Positions 23,601 through 38,600 of a stretch of DNA of 64,000 bases are shown one piece after another. This DNA is from Metellina segmentata (taxonomy: Eukaryota; Arthropoda; Arachnida; Araneae; Tetragnathidae): positions 12,346,120 to 12,410,119 of the forward strand of contig OX375880.1 of assembly GCA_947359465.1 (NCBI GenBank), given 5' to 3'. Positions within the stretch are counted from its first letter, which is position 1. The number at the start of each line of letters is the position of its first letter. The position numbers and the translations under genes are program-made. Under the pieces are notes generated by a model. It was not told where the DNA came from and made no database searches. It saw nothing but the letters and a program-made list of their open reading frames with translations.

Positions 23601-26600
23601 TATATTTAGTCTACATTTGTACATCTCTTAAGTTGATCATACTGTTGCATGTACTAATGCAATGTTTTATTGCAGGATCTCTGTTCCACAGGAGGAAATC
23701 AGCAGAGCTTCAGAGGCTTCTAAGGATACTACTGCTGCTTCATCTGTGGAAACAGATGAAAACCTCTGTGCTTCTGGGAAGGAAGAAATTGTATCTACAA
23801 GGTTTGGTGTTCTGTCTTGCCAGAACTTTGTATTTATCAAAAATAACAATCTTTAGTCATGTTTTGCACCTTTAAGTTTTGTCTTGATGACCACATTTTT
23901 TGACCCAGTTACTATTTTTTGATGTCTAAGGTTTGATTTGCTGAGAAACAAGGTAATGTTCTGGTGAGAGTCAATGCTTTGAATTTTAATGTGTTTAAAT
24001 ATACGTAACTAATATCTTGCATTATTAATCTTGTTCTTTAAACTGTAGATTAGAGGCTTGTTAGAAGGGTTAATTTAGAAAGAGATATCATTCTAATTTA
24101 GGGATGCACAACCTTTTTGGGAGAAGGGCCACTCGCACTGTTGATTGAGACATGGGGGGCTGCAAATGAAGTTGCAGCACAGACACAGTGAAAGTGCTAC
24201 AACCCAATTATATATAGCTGTTATTACACTTAATATGTATAGTAAAAAATAATCACTTAATTTTTTTAAGAATTAACTTACAAATGTTTTCTCAAAAAAT
24301 CTAGGAGCTTGTTACAAAGCTAAATGAATGATAGTGTGAATAGTTTAAAAAAAGAAGTTACAAACATTTGCATCAACCATTTAGAATTACTTTTAAGAAT
24401 GTGTCTCAAGAACGTCATATGTACTTCAGCAAATTATTTTAGGTTATAAATTTAATAACAGTAACAGTATAATGAGCATATTAAGATGAGTATCAGAAAT
24501 TTTAATGATATCAGTAAAATTAGAAAAAAAAATTACTGCATCAAATATATTTAATATTAAAATTTCTAAAGCATAAACAATAATTATGTTACAGCTTGCT
24601 AATGGGATGGCTGATATTGAGTTTTACTAACTAATTTTAGGTATGTTAGGTTCAATACTGCTAGTAGAAACTCTTACGACTGATTCTAAATGTTTGTCAG
24701 TCAATTTGCTTTTTAACTTAAATCCTCTTGGAAGTTTATAGTCAAAATTAGTTTGTGGGCCGCAAATTGACAATTCGCGGATCGCAGGTTGTGCACCTCT
24801 ATTCTAATTAGACGGAAGAAGAGCATATGTTCTTAGCAACAGTTACGATATTTGCGGTTCTCTTAACTTTCCAAATAGCTAATTGTATTCGTAGAATAAT
24901 AGATTGCACTTATTTGTTTCATACATGTCAACATAAAAATAAATGTAATGTTTTTGTTCTGATATTTTCCAGCAAGGTGTATTTTCTATTAAATTTGAAC
25001 TGTTTCCCTTTACAGTGTGATTAGATTGCTATTGTTGGCATTTTTTGCTCTTGATTTTTTTTTTAAAACATATCTGGCATTTTTAGTTGTGAGCAAGCAC
25101 CAGAAGTTGATGAGGTTTACCCATCAAGCTTGGAGGCAAGTACCATACCTGAAAAGGAGCCTTTAGTAGAGCCTCCACCCTGTGTTGTTGAAAGCTTGGA
25201 AATCACTCCCCCAAGGTTTGTTTTTCCTGTAGTGCAAAGCATTTAACTGCGGTATAAATAAACTATGAAATCTACTCTGTGTCATAATAAGGCATGTTAT
25301 TGTTGAATTAAGTAGCAGTGATGTCAACCATTGCAGGTTTTCCTGGCAAAAAATGAAATTGTATGGAAAATCCCACTTAACTTCACAAAACTGCTTCACC
25401 AACGTGGTCACCCACTTCTTTTTCTTTCAAGGTTGTGTCTCAGTGGGCATGCCAACTGCTCAAGCAACCCAAGGGTTGTAGAAGTCACAGGTTCGATTCC
25501 TCCCTGGGTCATTTCATTCTGTTTAATTTTGTACCTGAAAAGGTAAAATCCAAAAATATGATGGGAATATAATTTTTTAAAGCAATGGATTTGCTTACAA
25601 ACTTGCTTGTTAACCCTGATATACAGACCTTCACAACTTTAAGAATTGTCAAGTTCTATCTAAGTATGGAACAAATTTTAATGATCCATTTTAGGAACTA
25701 TTTTCTCAGTTACTTGGGGTTTGTTAAAATTTGAGCTGCCTAAATATTTATCTGAAAAAGTTATATCAATAATATGACTCGGTTGCGTCTAGTTTTTGCT
25801 TATTTCCACTTTTTCTTTTCAAGCAATATTGCAGGCTTCCCTACAGTATTTTAAATCCAAAATGTTTTCTCCCTTTAACATAATTGAGGCTTCTAAAACC
25901 TACATTTGCCCGTTTCTATATTTGATCAATCATAGCATTATGAATAAATTTTATGTTTAATCATGAAGGCAGACTCTCCAACTGTTACGGAATTTCCATA
26001 GTTGCTATGGAAATAGGGTGAAACCTACGGAGATACGGATGTATAGTGAAAAACTACGGATCTCGTACAAAAAACGCCGAAAATACTCTTCCCTAATCCT
26101 GCTTTCCCCCAACTGCTATGAGAAAGCATTCTTCCTTCATTTTACCACACCGGAATGACGTAGACGATTCTATTGCGGAAATGGCGTCTTCGGAAGATGC
26201 TTCTGCTAGGACTATGGCTAGAATGGTAAAGCTACGTTTCCTAAGAAAGCGGAGCCGTAATGTAGCTGTGGATGACGTCACTAAAACGTTGTTTATAGAA
26301 ACAGATGGCATTGGTTTCCTAGAGAGCGTTGTTTATGAGCGTAACGAAAAGTAGCGGATCTGTCATTTGCATGATGATCGTCATAACGGTCTTAAACAGT
26401 TGGGGAACGTTTTTCTCTTGTAGCGGTAATATCTAAATTTTTGCACCAAACAATTTGAGCGGAGGGAAGAAAAACAAACAATAAATTTTGACTGGCATTG
26501 TTTAGTTCGTTTTTGTAAAATCGGGATCGGTAAAGACAGATTGAAAATTTCAACAGATTTGAAATCTGCAGAAAATTTTACACCAGATAGATACCTTAAA

Positions 26601-29600
26601 TGTGATTATCTTTAAATAAACAATTAATTATTTAATAAAAAAAATAATAATTAAATAATCAAATGGTAAATAATTCAATAATAAATCTGTTCTAGGTATT
26701 GATCTGGTGTATAATTTTACAATGATTTGAAATCCGTTGAAATTTTCACTCTATTTTCAATGATCCCGAAGTTAGAAACTTGGACTATATAGGACTAGAA
26801 TAAAAAAGCCACTTTGTTTAGTTACTTGTTTGTGTGACTTTCAAAATAAGATTCATTCACTTATAATAATTAAGTCAATAATTTTGAATATTGTTTTAAA
26901 ATATTTGTTTCAATTAATTTAATAATTTTTTAAAATTTTATTTATTAATTTTAATTTTTTAACTACTAATTATTTTATGATTTAGTAAGTTTTTATTAAT
27001 TTTTATAGTTAGTCAATAATTTATTGATACTATGTCGTATGTAATATGTTGGTAAGAAGTGCTACTGATGACTGGTTTACCAATGTTGGAGAGCATGTAA
27101 AAGCTATTTTGTTTATAATTTATTGCCTTTTAATCTTACAGGCCTAAAAGTGTTATTGATGCAACTTTTGAAAAGGAAATTTCTACTGCTGCTCTAAATA
27201 AAACGCCAGATTATCCTACTTTGAAAAGTATACTTAATTCCCCAAGGAAAAGAGTTACCACCAAAAAGGTATGAATTTTCGTTCAATTGAAAAGGTGTGT
27301 ATTTTATGTACTCGTAAACCTTTTATCTTCTGTGAGTAGCTTATTTTTCAGATTCCAGTGTTGAAATACAAAACATTATTGGAGTCAATGCTGAATTAAT
27401 CCATTTTACTTGTGTTTTGTTTTGCTAATGAAAATAGTTTACTCTATTTCTGTGATGGTGAACCTTTTGAGTTCGGTCTGCCAAAAACCAGAAAAAAACT
27501 AGCTTAACTCGTGTGCTGTGTCACATATGGAAATATCCATAATTTTGTGATAGTTGTAGCCCTTGTAAAAAAATTATATTTTTACTATATTTATTTCTAA
27601 AAAAAAAATAATAATAATAATAATAATTCTATACATTACTGACTTTTTTGTTGCTGTACTGCATGTGCTGAATCTTCAATTGAAGATTGGTATTTCGTGC
27701 ACTTCTAGTCTAATCAAGCAGTACAATCTTCACTGGTGGGTTTTCTTTTATTGATTTTAATATTATGCTGAAAATAAGGTCTTAACAAAGTACGTAGGTA
27801 AAATAATTGTGAGAAATCCATCGCTGATATTTCAGGGTGCTAAAAGTGTCCAGTAATCTGTTCCAAGCACTCCAAATTTCCTGTTAGAAGTGGCACTCTT
27901 TTTCATTCTCTAAACGATTTTTTCCCGATTCTAAAGTTTGAATCTCAAGTCGACAAACACTTGAGACCAAAGTACTTATAAGTTTTAGTTTAACACTGTC
28001 TTTAGTACTTAGCACTGTCTCTGTTTCTTCTTCACCCCTCCTGTCTCTCAAGGTAAGCACACGATCAAGCTACGAGTGAAGTAAGTGCAGTGTGCATTGA
28101 CTATTTGGCAAAGAAACAATGTATGTCACCTAAAATGTCTTGGCGTGTCACAGGTTCGCCATCACTGCTCTATTTTTGTATCATTAGAAACTGAAAAGGC
28201 CTCAACTAACTTAAACAGGCAAAGAGCTGCTTTTTAATTTTCTGTGTTGCACTCCACCATGTGTTTATTACAATTTAATTAACGCCAAATGAATGTCAGC
28301 AAACTATTCATTATGAAAAAATTCACAAAACGATTCAGTAGCAAATCTAAATTAACGAAAGTTTAGAAATTGCATGCTGTCTATTGTCTTGTTAATTTAG
28401 TGATTCAATGCTGACTGACTGTTATAAATTTTTGTAGTAATAGCATGAAAAGTTATTGTTCATAACAGAAAATAATAAATGAGCAAAGCAATAGTAACAA
28501 TTCAAGAAAACGATTTAATTTCAAATAATTTTTTAAATACTTTTTTTAAATTATGAACTATTTCCTTGATTTGGGTAGTCTTCCACAAATTTCTTGGTAA
28601 CCTACTTGTAGACAGCACTCAACGTCTTTAACAAGTCAGCTCTAAGAACTGAAACCAAAGATATAGGCATTCCCAGTGAAGTAATTTCAAAATTGCAATT
28701 GTAAAAGAAACTAGTAATGTTCTATGTACTGAAGATGTAAAGCGAGATCAGAATCATATAACAAGATGTAAGAAGTTGAGTAACTGGTGACATACAACCC
28801 GAAATAAAGTTTTAGATGGGTAACTAGTAATTCTAAACCAAATTATTTAAGTAGTTCACCAGTGTGTTTGCTTTTTTCATGACAGACCCTGATTTTACAT
28901 CATAAGTGGTGAAGTCCAAAAGTTTTCAGTCAAAGGATATTAATAAAATCAATAGTTGAGAGTAAAATCAGAGAATTAGTTTTGTTATATAGTCAGCCTT
29001 TATTGAATACATTTTTAGAATGGTTAATTTTCTTTTCTATATCACATTTCTTCATCCATTCACAAGTCGCTCATTGGTATTTATTGGTCTGAACAACTGC
29101 TCCATTGTGCTAGAATTACCCAAGAACCTCTATCATATTTTAACTTTTTGTACAAGTCTTAGACATTTTTATCAACGTTTTTTATTGCTCCATCACCAAT
29201 TTTATCAAACTTGTTGGGTCCCCTTCTGCATTCCCCTATTTTTACAGTATTGCATCACTGAAATTTTGTCACATTTACAGTGAAGTTTTAATAACATTTT
29301 ATAGTAAATTTTACAATCTCAATTTTTAACTATAAATTATAATTTAATTGTTATAAGAGGGGATACGCTATCTTATTCTCAACTTCTCTTGGGTCTTAGT
29401 CTTGAGTTGACATGTTTTTAGCCTCCATGAGTTTTTCCATATTTGTTTTCACGGTATGCCAATTTAAATCAAGATTTTTAATTTCACCTTCCTTTTAATA
29501 TTAAGTTTAGCATTGAAAATGAAATAACTATGAACAAGATGCATCTTATTTTATTCAAGTAAGTTAAGTACTGTGCTTATACTCAGTTCACCTCCAAAAT

Positions 29601-32600
29601 GATACTGAAAATCATGTTCCGTTGGAAGGCACTAAATAACAGTATTCATTCATTGAGATCATAATTATAAGACAAATATGTTTTTCCCCCTTGGTTCATG
29701 GACTGAAAGATTTCTCTTTCAAGGCTCAGGGGGTTGACACTAGCAGGTTGTAGATGGTGCATGTTCGATTCCTCCCTGAGTATAATTCGTCTGTGTCAGT
29801 AAAACTTTCCTTTTGTGTATGTCCATTTACTTGAGCAATTTGTGTCAAACTACATAAATGTAGTTTGGCACGGATTGACCAAACAAGGCCCTAGAACCAT
29901 AAAAACTATCCAACCATTATGGTTATGAAAGATGTGGAATATTAGATATTACAGTACAGAGTCCAAAATCCAGACCTCGGCCATACTGGATTTTGGATTA
30001 TTTGCAGTTTTTTTTATCCAAAAAACCCTAATCTAACCCAACTGGCCGTGCGCAAATTTTTGCGTTATTTACGTCCAGAACACGTTTGCAATATATACCA
30101 AATAGCACATATATAAATAATTTTTTTTTTTTTTTAAAGAAAATTTTTTTTAATACAATGCAACACATTTTATTTTTAAGTCTTCTATTTTTTCTGTGCA
30201 GTATTTACCCTGAACATGTCTATTACTTTGCACTGTTTTTTCAATTTAATCCAGGTTGAACACCTTGTTTTTCAAAAATTGTCGGAAGGGCGAAGAGGCA
30301 GAAAGATAGAAAGAAGTGAGAGAAAAACGTCCGGATTTGGGACTTCGAACTGTACTTTAATTCTAGCAGAATGTCAAAATTCGCAACTTATCATAATCAG
30401 TATTTCTTAGACCAGTGTTCTGCTCTGTTTGGCTGATAGCACTTCTACCTTATTATTGTCAACCAATTTAAGTGAGGATTAATGGACTGTGAAGTGAGAA
30501 GAATTGCTTCTGTTATACAGTACAATGTCCAAAATTCAGAATCCTCCAGACCTTGACCATTCTGGATTTAGGATTATTTGCAGTTGTTTTTCTCAAAAAA
30601 CACTTAATCTAACCCCCTCCCCATGTGCGAATTTATCGGTTCCTTACTTGCATCTGCAATACTAAAATAGCAGACATATAAATAGGAATAATTTTTTTAA
30701 GAGGAAAGGAAAAAAATGACTTTTTAATGCAATCCAACACATTTTTTACAAATCTTCTCATTTTTCTGTGTGGTATTTATTCTGAACATGTCCATTATTT
30801 TGCGTTGCTTCATCAATTTGGTCCATGTTGAACGCCTTGTTCTTTAAAAGTTATTGTTCTTAAAAGAGGTGGAAAGATAGGAAAAGTGAGAGAAAAAGCA
30901 CTAGTTACAGGGTTCCCATGTGCCTTGAAAAGTACTTGAATTTCGTTTTCAAGGGCTCTGAAAAGTACTTGAATTTGATGCAAAGCACTTGAAAGTCTTT
31001 GAATTTATTTTGAAAAATTTTACTCTGGAATTTTTTTGAGTATGAATTGGCTTGAAATGCACACACCTCACAACGCGCTTAGAAGGCGTGGTTTTATTAC
31101 AGTTCCGAAGAATATGCTAAATAGGCTTGTTCATCAAGGCATGAGTTTATTTTCTTTGCTCAAGGTCATTGAGATTATGTGTCAGTTCAAACAAAAAGAA
31201 TATAAGTATAATAACTTAGCTACTTTACTCTTTCTTTTTAAGAATTTTTTCTTTCCCATAACATGTTTGAATATTGACCAGAAATATGTTTGGAATTGTT
31301 AAGTATGTGTGAATGGTAATTAAGAGGTTACATTATAGGAGCGGTTCTTCAGAAAAGTTGTCTGCTAATATAGGGGGTTACAGAGGGAATTTCTGCCTTT
31401 TTACGATAGTCCTTGAAAAACTTCAAAGGGCCTTGAAAAATCCTGGAAAAGTATTTGAATTTTTTTTCCCACCAGAGAGGATTTTGAAAAATTCCGGATT
31501 TGGGATGTTGTACTGTACTAGCCAAAGCTTAAGTAAATTTGTTAAAGTTGTCAAAGCTTTTGTTGATTATATTTTATTTTAGTATATATTATTTTTATCT
31601 TAGGCTCATGAACGAAGAAAGCGTTTTACAAATGGTACAGAAACTCCTCCACGAAGTGAAATGACAATGATTGATTTGATTTATTACAATCCCAGTGGAA
31701 CTCCAATGAAGTATGCATTTCATTTTAGCATTGAGTGTTTCTATATAAAAATTTTGTAATTCTGTTTCTTGTTCGTTAAATTTGAATATTTTCAGATCCA
31801 CAAAGCCTCAGGCTACAGTTGTGGATGAACCATTGCCATCTGAGTAAGTATATGAAGTTAATATATCTTTAACTTTATTGAATACTAGCCTCTGCATGGC
31901 CAGCACAGCTAGGGTGCATCAAACGCCCCTCTAGAAACAAATCTGTATGTCCGCAATCTCAAAATGTTCCATTACTCGTAAAAAGTTACAGTACCCATTC
32001 TTTTTGTTTTTCAAACAGTTTTAGGATGTCCACGACCATTTTGAAATTTTAGATTATCAGCATCATTTACAACCAAGATAAAGTTGTTGCCAAAACCATG
32101 TGGTAACACTGACTAGACTGGTGAATGCAACTTTAACTTTGTTTACAATACATTTCCTATTCATTTCAACTTGGGTGTTTCATTTTGAACTGATTTTCAA
32201 CTTTTGTTTATTGCTAGTTTTAATTCTGATTTGGAAATACAGAATGTCTTAATTTTAACTGAACTTTTTGTTCTGATTACACTATGGAAACCAGGCTGAC
32301 TTCAAATATTTTTGGTCTTGGCAGTAAGATAACTAGTGATGATTCAAAAATAAATGGCTCCAAACTTCCAACTAATTTGCAAGTTTTGAGGTGTATAATG
32401 TATCATATTGAAGAAGGTGTCCAAGAAAATTGGACTAAATAGGAGTCTGCAAAACTAGTCCTTTCCCAAGGAAAGCTGTTATATGAAAAAGCAAATATCC
32501 CAATAATCAGTGAACGAAAAGCTTGTGAAAAAATTATAACATTTTTTGATGACAACGCAAAATTAAGAGCAATACCCCTTAATTGAAGATCTGCAACAAA

Positions 32601-35600
32601 CACTATAGACCAGAGATGGGCAAACTTTTTCAGTCGCGGGCCAAAAATCTAAAAAAAAAATTTGGCTGGCCAATATAAATTTTTCTAAAATTTTATAAAC
32701 AATGTACAAGTATTACAATTTAAATATGTTAATGAGATGAATTAAATTGCGATTTCATTTTTAAAAGTTCCTTATATTGAGGTTCGAAGTGAGATGTACT
32801 GATTCTAAGGAACGAGGCTAAATGCTCATCTGTCAGTCTACGTCTGAAATAATTCTTTCTAAGGTTCATAGTTGAAAACACTTGTTCACATATATAAAAT
32901 GAAGCAAACATAGCACTGATTTTCTGGGCATGAGGTATTAAATTTGGGAAACTTACTTTCGACAATGATTTGTAAAACTCTAACTTTGGCATATTTAGAA
33001 ACAATTGCTTGAGATGATTATTAGATTACAACTCAATTAATTCAAGCTGCAAATCTGACCTCACTGCTTCACAATTTAAGTTGAAAGGCATGGTAAAAAT
33101 ATCCAATTCTGTTTGAATGGCACTGAAATCTTAAAATCTGCGGTCGAGCTCAAAATGCAGTTTTTTCAAGCCATCTTCATAATTCTTAAGCTTTTCTTCA
33201 TTTACTGACGGTGTTGAATTTAACCTCGAGAAATGAGACAAGTCGTTCTTAGCTAGCTGCCCAGCAAACAGATTAAGTTTTAGTTTAAAAGCTTTAAGAT
33301 GGGCCCAGATATCGTCGATAAATTGATTTTACCCTTGCATTTTGACATTCAAGTTGCTCATATGACAAAGAAGATCTGTTGAAAATGCAAAGTCTGAAAG
33401 CCATTCTGTATCTTCTAACATTTCGCACTCCGCAGAACACTGTTTCTCTTGGAAGAACGAAACAATGTCGTCTTTCAGCTGCCAAACTCGCTCGAAAACA
33501 CATCCTGCACTAAACCACCTTACTTTCGTGTAATACAGTACATCAGAGTATTCAAATTGCACGGACTGAAGACAATTTCGAAATTGCCTGTGAGTACGCC
33601 CATGAGATCGAATAGTATTTACAAGCTTCATGACTGCATCAAGCACGGGTTTCATATTCAATGCAGATTTACACAGAGCATCTTCATGTATAACACAATG
33701 TAGAAAAACAACATTGTTCCCGGGATAGTTTTGATTAAAGAGTCCAAGAAATCCAGATTGTTTTCCTGTCATAGTTGGTGCTCCATCGGTCGTAATATTA
33801 CATATATTTGTTATAGGCACTTTCAAAGTTAAAGCCCTTCCTGAAATTCACGAAAAATATCACATCCCGTTGTAGTTCCCTTTAAAGAACGCATGCACGC
33901 CAGTTCCTCAGTAATTTCAAAGTTCTCATCAACACCTCTTATAAATAATACTAATTGAGCAGTATCATTTATACCAGTGCTTTCATCCATAGCTATGGAG
34001 CAAAATTTAAACTGGCCAATCTTTGACTCTAATTGTGATGTCAAATTTTTATCGATGGCTTTGATTCTAGAAGTCACCGTTTTTCGAGATAAGCTTACAG
34101 TCTCAAAATTATTTTTCTTGTCTGGTTATAAAACATCACAAACTTGGAGCATGCATTGTTTAATAAACTCCCCATCACTGAGAGCTTTATTATTTTTAGC
34201 AATATTGTATGCTACAATGCAACTTGCATGTGTAGCTGCTTCTTGGATAGTGTTTACCTTCTTTAAAAAATTTTGTCGTCCTGATAATGTTTTACAAAGA
34301 CTTTCTACATTTTGTTTTCTTTCATATTCAGACATTGCTTTGTAATTGAAATTCTTATGCTTAGATGTGAAATGACGGGAAATATTATATTCTTTGAAGA
34401 CTGCTACAGCTTCATTGCAGATGAGACACACTGGTTTATCTTTAACAACTGTAAAAAAAAAAATATTTCCAGGTCCATTCATCATTAAAAGCACGGCACT
34501 CTGAATCAACTTTACGTATTTTAGTAGCCATTTTGGGGTTGAAATATTTTACGAATAACCCAAACAAGCACTAGCTACGCTATACTTCTAATACTTTCAC
34601 CACTATTCACAATGATGCTATACGTCCACAATCTTTCCATACGCAATCAATAATATTAAAACTCGCGGCAAAAGAAAAAGCCGCTGGCTGGAGCTTAAAA
34701 TGCGCAGTCTGCCACATATGAGGTCTAATTCACCTATATTGAATCCCCATATGTCTGCTCCCCGAGAAAGAGATAACGCTTGTTGGCGCCAGTCTACAGC
34801 TAAAACTAACAAAGAACTTCCACTTTTAACACTTTACCGATTGAAAGCTGTCTGTGCTTGCTAATTCCGTCGATTTATGTTTTGTAGAACAAAAATAGAG
34901 GAAAAAGTAAAAAGATCATCAGTCCTTTGAAAACAAGGAAGAAAAAAAAATAATATTTAAACAAAGTAGAAAAGGAGATGGATATATAATATATAAATCA
35001 TATTTTCTTTTAAAATCCGTCGGACCGGCAAATTAAAATTCTATCCGCGGGCCAGATAAAACCTTCCGGCGGGCCGGAGTTTGCCCATCCCTGCTATAGA
35101 CAAAGTAAAAACAGATGGAATGTAAACTAGCATTAACATCTTCTTTATGGCCTGTGAATGTAGAAAAGCAAGTACAGAACAAAGAAGACCTTGCCTTGAC
35201 TAGCAACACGTGACATGCAAAGTGACCGTTTGGCAACATTTGAATCATATGACAAACGTCTTGCGGAAAAACTCAAATGAAAAGAACAGCTACAACAAAT
35301 AAGAAAGAAAAAGTGAATAGAGAAATTAGTTCCAACTTAATATTACATGATATTCCCAGTTTTACCAATGATTATTGTGCTGAGCAAAGTGATACAAATG
35401 ATGTGGGAAAACTTCACTTTTGAAGGACCATCAACAAGTACTCTAAGTCATCGAAATAAAGGAACAGGATCGACTTTATTTATCCCACATGATATTATGA
35501 AGAAACTAATCTTGTTTCACTAGCAACACGTTTAAACATGAGTGCAGCACAACATGCAGTATATACAAAAGTACTAATAACAGAACTAGAGGGAGAGACA

Positions 35601-38600
35601 TCTACAATTGCAGCATCTTACGCAACAGTAGATAGATCAAGTTGCAATGTAGATTTCAACTACCTGGAAGGAACAGTAGGGCTTTCTTAAATATACGACC
35701 CTGCATTGGGATTCAAAATTTTCAACATCATTGTCCAATAAGTACAAAACAAAAGAACGTCTCACCATTATTGTTGGAAACGTTCACCTTCAAAAGATTC
35801 TTGGTACGCCAGCATATCCCCAAGGTACTGATCGTAAATGTGGCCCAATCATTACTGACTTAATATATGAGCAGCTCACCTCTTGGCAATGCACACAGAC
35901 AATTGTGAACATGACATTTGACACAACTTCTTCCAACACAGGTCATGTTACTGCTACCTGCGTCAGTGTGCAAAAGAAATTGGGATGTGTGCTTCTTGGG
36001 TCAGCTTGTCGCCGTCATGTTGGAGAAATCATTTTATCTCATGTGTTTGATGACTTAAAGATCGAGGCTTCCAAGTCACTAGATATAACCTTGTTTAAGC
36101 AATTTTGTGACAATTTTGATCATCTGGAATATTTTGATAGTGGATTGGAACCTTTTGATTCAAAGTCAGTGAATGTACAAACAAGAAGCATAGTTGATGG
36201 GTCTTGGAGACAATGCAATCCAGATAGCAAAATCTGCTATCGATTCTGGAAGAAACAGATGACTATATGGAGTTCATAAAGCTTTGCCTATTGTACCTAG
36301 ACTTTCCCAATAGCACACAAGCAGTAAAATTAAACCGACCAGGAGTCTTGCACAAAGCGCGTTGGATAGCCAAATTGTTATACACAGTTAAAATTTGCCT
36401 TCTTGAGAAGCAAATACAGCAACTAACGGCTGGCACAATAACTTCAAAACAGGTTGCCAAACTGTGTGACCTTGCTAGTTTTGGATAACCTGTGATTCTG
36501 CCATAAATGCCCCTTGGAACGACCTACAAATGCTTCATTCTCTTATAGTGTACAAGGCTGTCCATCTCATTATATCTAAAAGTGCAATCAGTGCCTTTGA
36601 AAACCACTACTGGTATCTTACAGAAGAGATGGTGCCACTTGCCCTTTGGAGCAACAAAGTTCCACCACAAGAACGAAAAGCCATTGCTAATGCAATGCTA
36701 GGTATAAAACCAAATTCCACCAATACTGCTTTTAAATGGCAAGGTAGATATGGCATGGATTCTGGAAAAACCCAACTTTCTAAAAAAAAATCTCACTCTA
36801 AATACAAATTTTTCTGATTTAGTAGGAGCAGATGGGAATTCGTAACCTATTGGACAACAGCCGTAATGGCGCAAACCAAATGGGAATTTATAGTCTATTG
36901 GATAACAGCCGTCACGGCATTGCCTGTGGTCAAATGCGGCCAAATTTGAATTGGGAAGCGATCCAATTGGCATGACATCACAATCTGTTGCAAAAATATA
37001 AAGATTTATTGAAAAATTATTTTAAAAAGAAAATCAAATGTATAAGGTATCTATCTGGTGTAAAATTTCCCGCAAATTTCAAATCCGTTGAAATTTTTAC
37101 TGTATCTTTAACAATCCTGATTTTACATAAAAGAACTGAACAATACCAATCCAAATTATTTGATTTGTTTTGCTTTCCTTCGCTGGAAGCGTTTTGGAGC
37201 AGGAAATGGAATCTGATTTCTCAATCGCGAAGGTCATATGGAAAAAAATATAAAAGTTACAATTTAAAAATTATTTATTTAAAAAAATTATATTTTTAGG
37301 TATTGATTAAATGTAAACTTTTCCGCAGATTTCAAATCAGTTGAGATTTTTAATCTATCTTTTATGATCTAAGAGATAGAAAAAAAAGAACTACATAACT
37401 CCATTTAAAACTTTATTTGTTTTTTTGGTTTGCTGAAAAATCTTCCTCTGCAAATTGAAATGGAAACAGAAAAAATAAATTTCGAATCATCTGTCGTCCC
37501 TTTATAAAACATGTCATTCTAAAGAAAACAATAATAATTAAATTCCAATAACGTCAGATCATAAGCCAACCTAAAAGTTGCAGTGTACAGTTGGTGCAGT
37601 TAGGCTGGTTGAAGTTGAAAAGTAAATAAAACACAAATTTCAAGTCCACAACTTTTGTAAAAAGTATGAAATACTACATATTTTGAGCAATCATAACATT
37701 GAATTAAAAGGTCATAAATGAGTGGGACGGATATACCAATTGTTAGTATCTCGTTAAATCTTACAATCAAACCTTTTTTAACGGCGGACACTTGGTCATT
37801 AATCATTTGTTGCTACAAGGCCATAATCGATGGCCAATTGTAAAGGGGCACCCAGTGGGAGGAGGCCATCACTACGCCTAACTAAGGACATCACATTTTA
37901 CATCCATACCCTGACCCCGGATTCGAACCAGGAATCTTCCGATTCAGAGGCCAACACCACAACTACTAGACCGGTTACAATTAAACCGTACACAGACACC
38001 CTCATTTTCTGTTCCACATTGATTTTCAGAGGATACTTTTTATCACTGCTAAAAATCAGCTTTGCACAAATGTAATGCCCCATATAGATTAGGATTTCCT
38101 GACCTTTGTACTTAGCAGCAGATATTCATCTTTTACTGATATCAAAAAGCCAATTCCATGCTGCCAGATTTTATTGGTAGTGTATTCATTCTGTCCAGTT
38201 AGTAGTTTTTGTCCGGTTAGTATTCAGTTCATAAATCTCCAAATAACCTTTCCTATGTCTAAACTTTCAATCGTTTTTTATTTCAATACTCCTATTGAGC
38301 ATCATCGAACTTTAACCAATTTTAGTTTGTTTTTCAGATTTATGTGTTGCAATTCTACAATTTCATAAGATATATATATATATATAATTCGTTTTTGATT
38401 TCTTTATATCTAAAAAAAATTAAAGCTATTAATTTATGTGCATATCAATCTAATTGCAATTGATAAATGCTTTCTCCCTTTCTTGAAGAAAGGAATTTAT
38501 TTATTTGGTACAGTACATGAAAGCCAGTTTTTAAAATAAGTTAAACCAATAATTAATATTAATTCCTTTCATTGGTCAAAGTTCAGTCTGTTGAACGATA

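Larger units (their letters stand above)
32284..36790 (+). pseudogene. Decayed DNA-transposon protein of unassigned type, split by a hAT insertion
   Basis: Coding remnants on the plus strand begin METRLTSNIFGLGSKITSDD at 32284. They are interrupted by 32611-35093 and resume to about 36790. Readable blocks are FDTTSSNTGHVTATCVSVQK, GSACRRHVGEIILSHVF, NRPGVLHKARWIAKLLY and YWYLTEEMVPLALWSN. Stops and frameshifts are present throughout (for example after QENWTK). The FDTTSSNTG aspartate and the CRRHVGE motif resemble predicted proteins common in arthropod genomes that behave as multicopy transposons. I could not place them in a named superfamily, and no terminal repeats were identified. The copy is clearly dead. 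It lies in BDP1 intron 6. Confidence 0.65.

Noticed and set aside
31884..31960. Helitron end (ctagcctctgcatggcc) in BDP1 intron 6
   Set aside because: Only a few bases agree with the other CTAG ends and no matching body follows.
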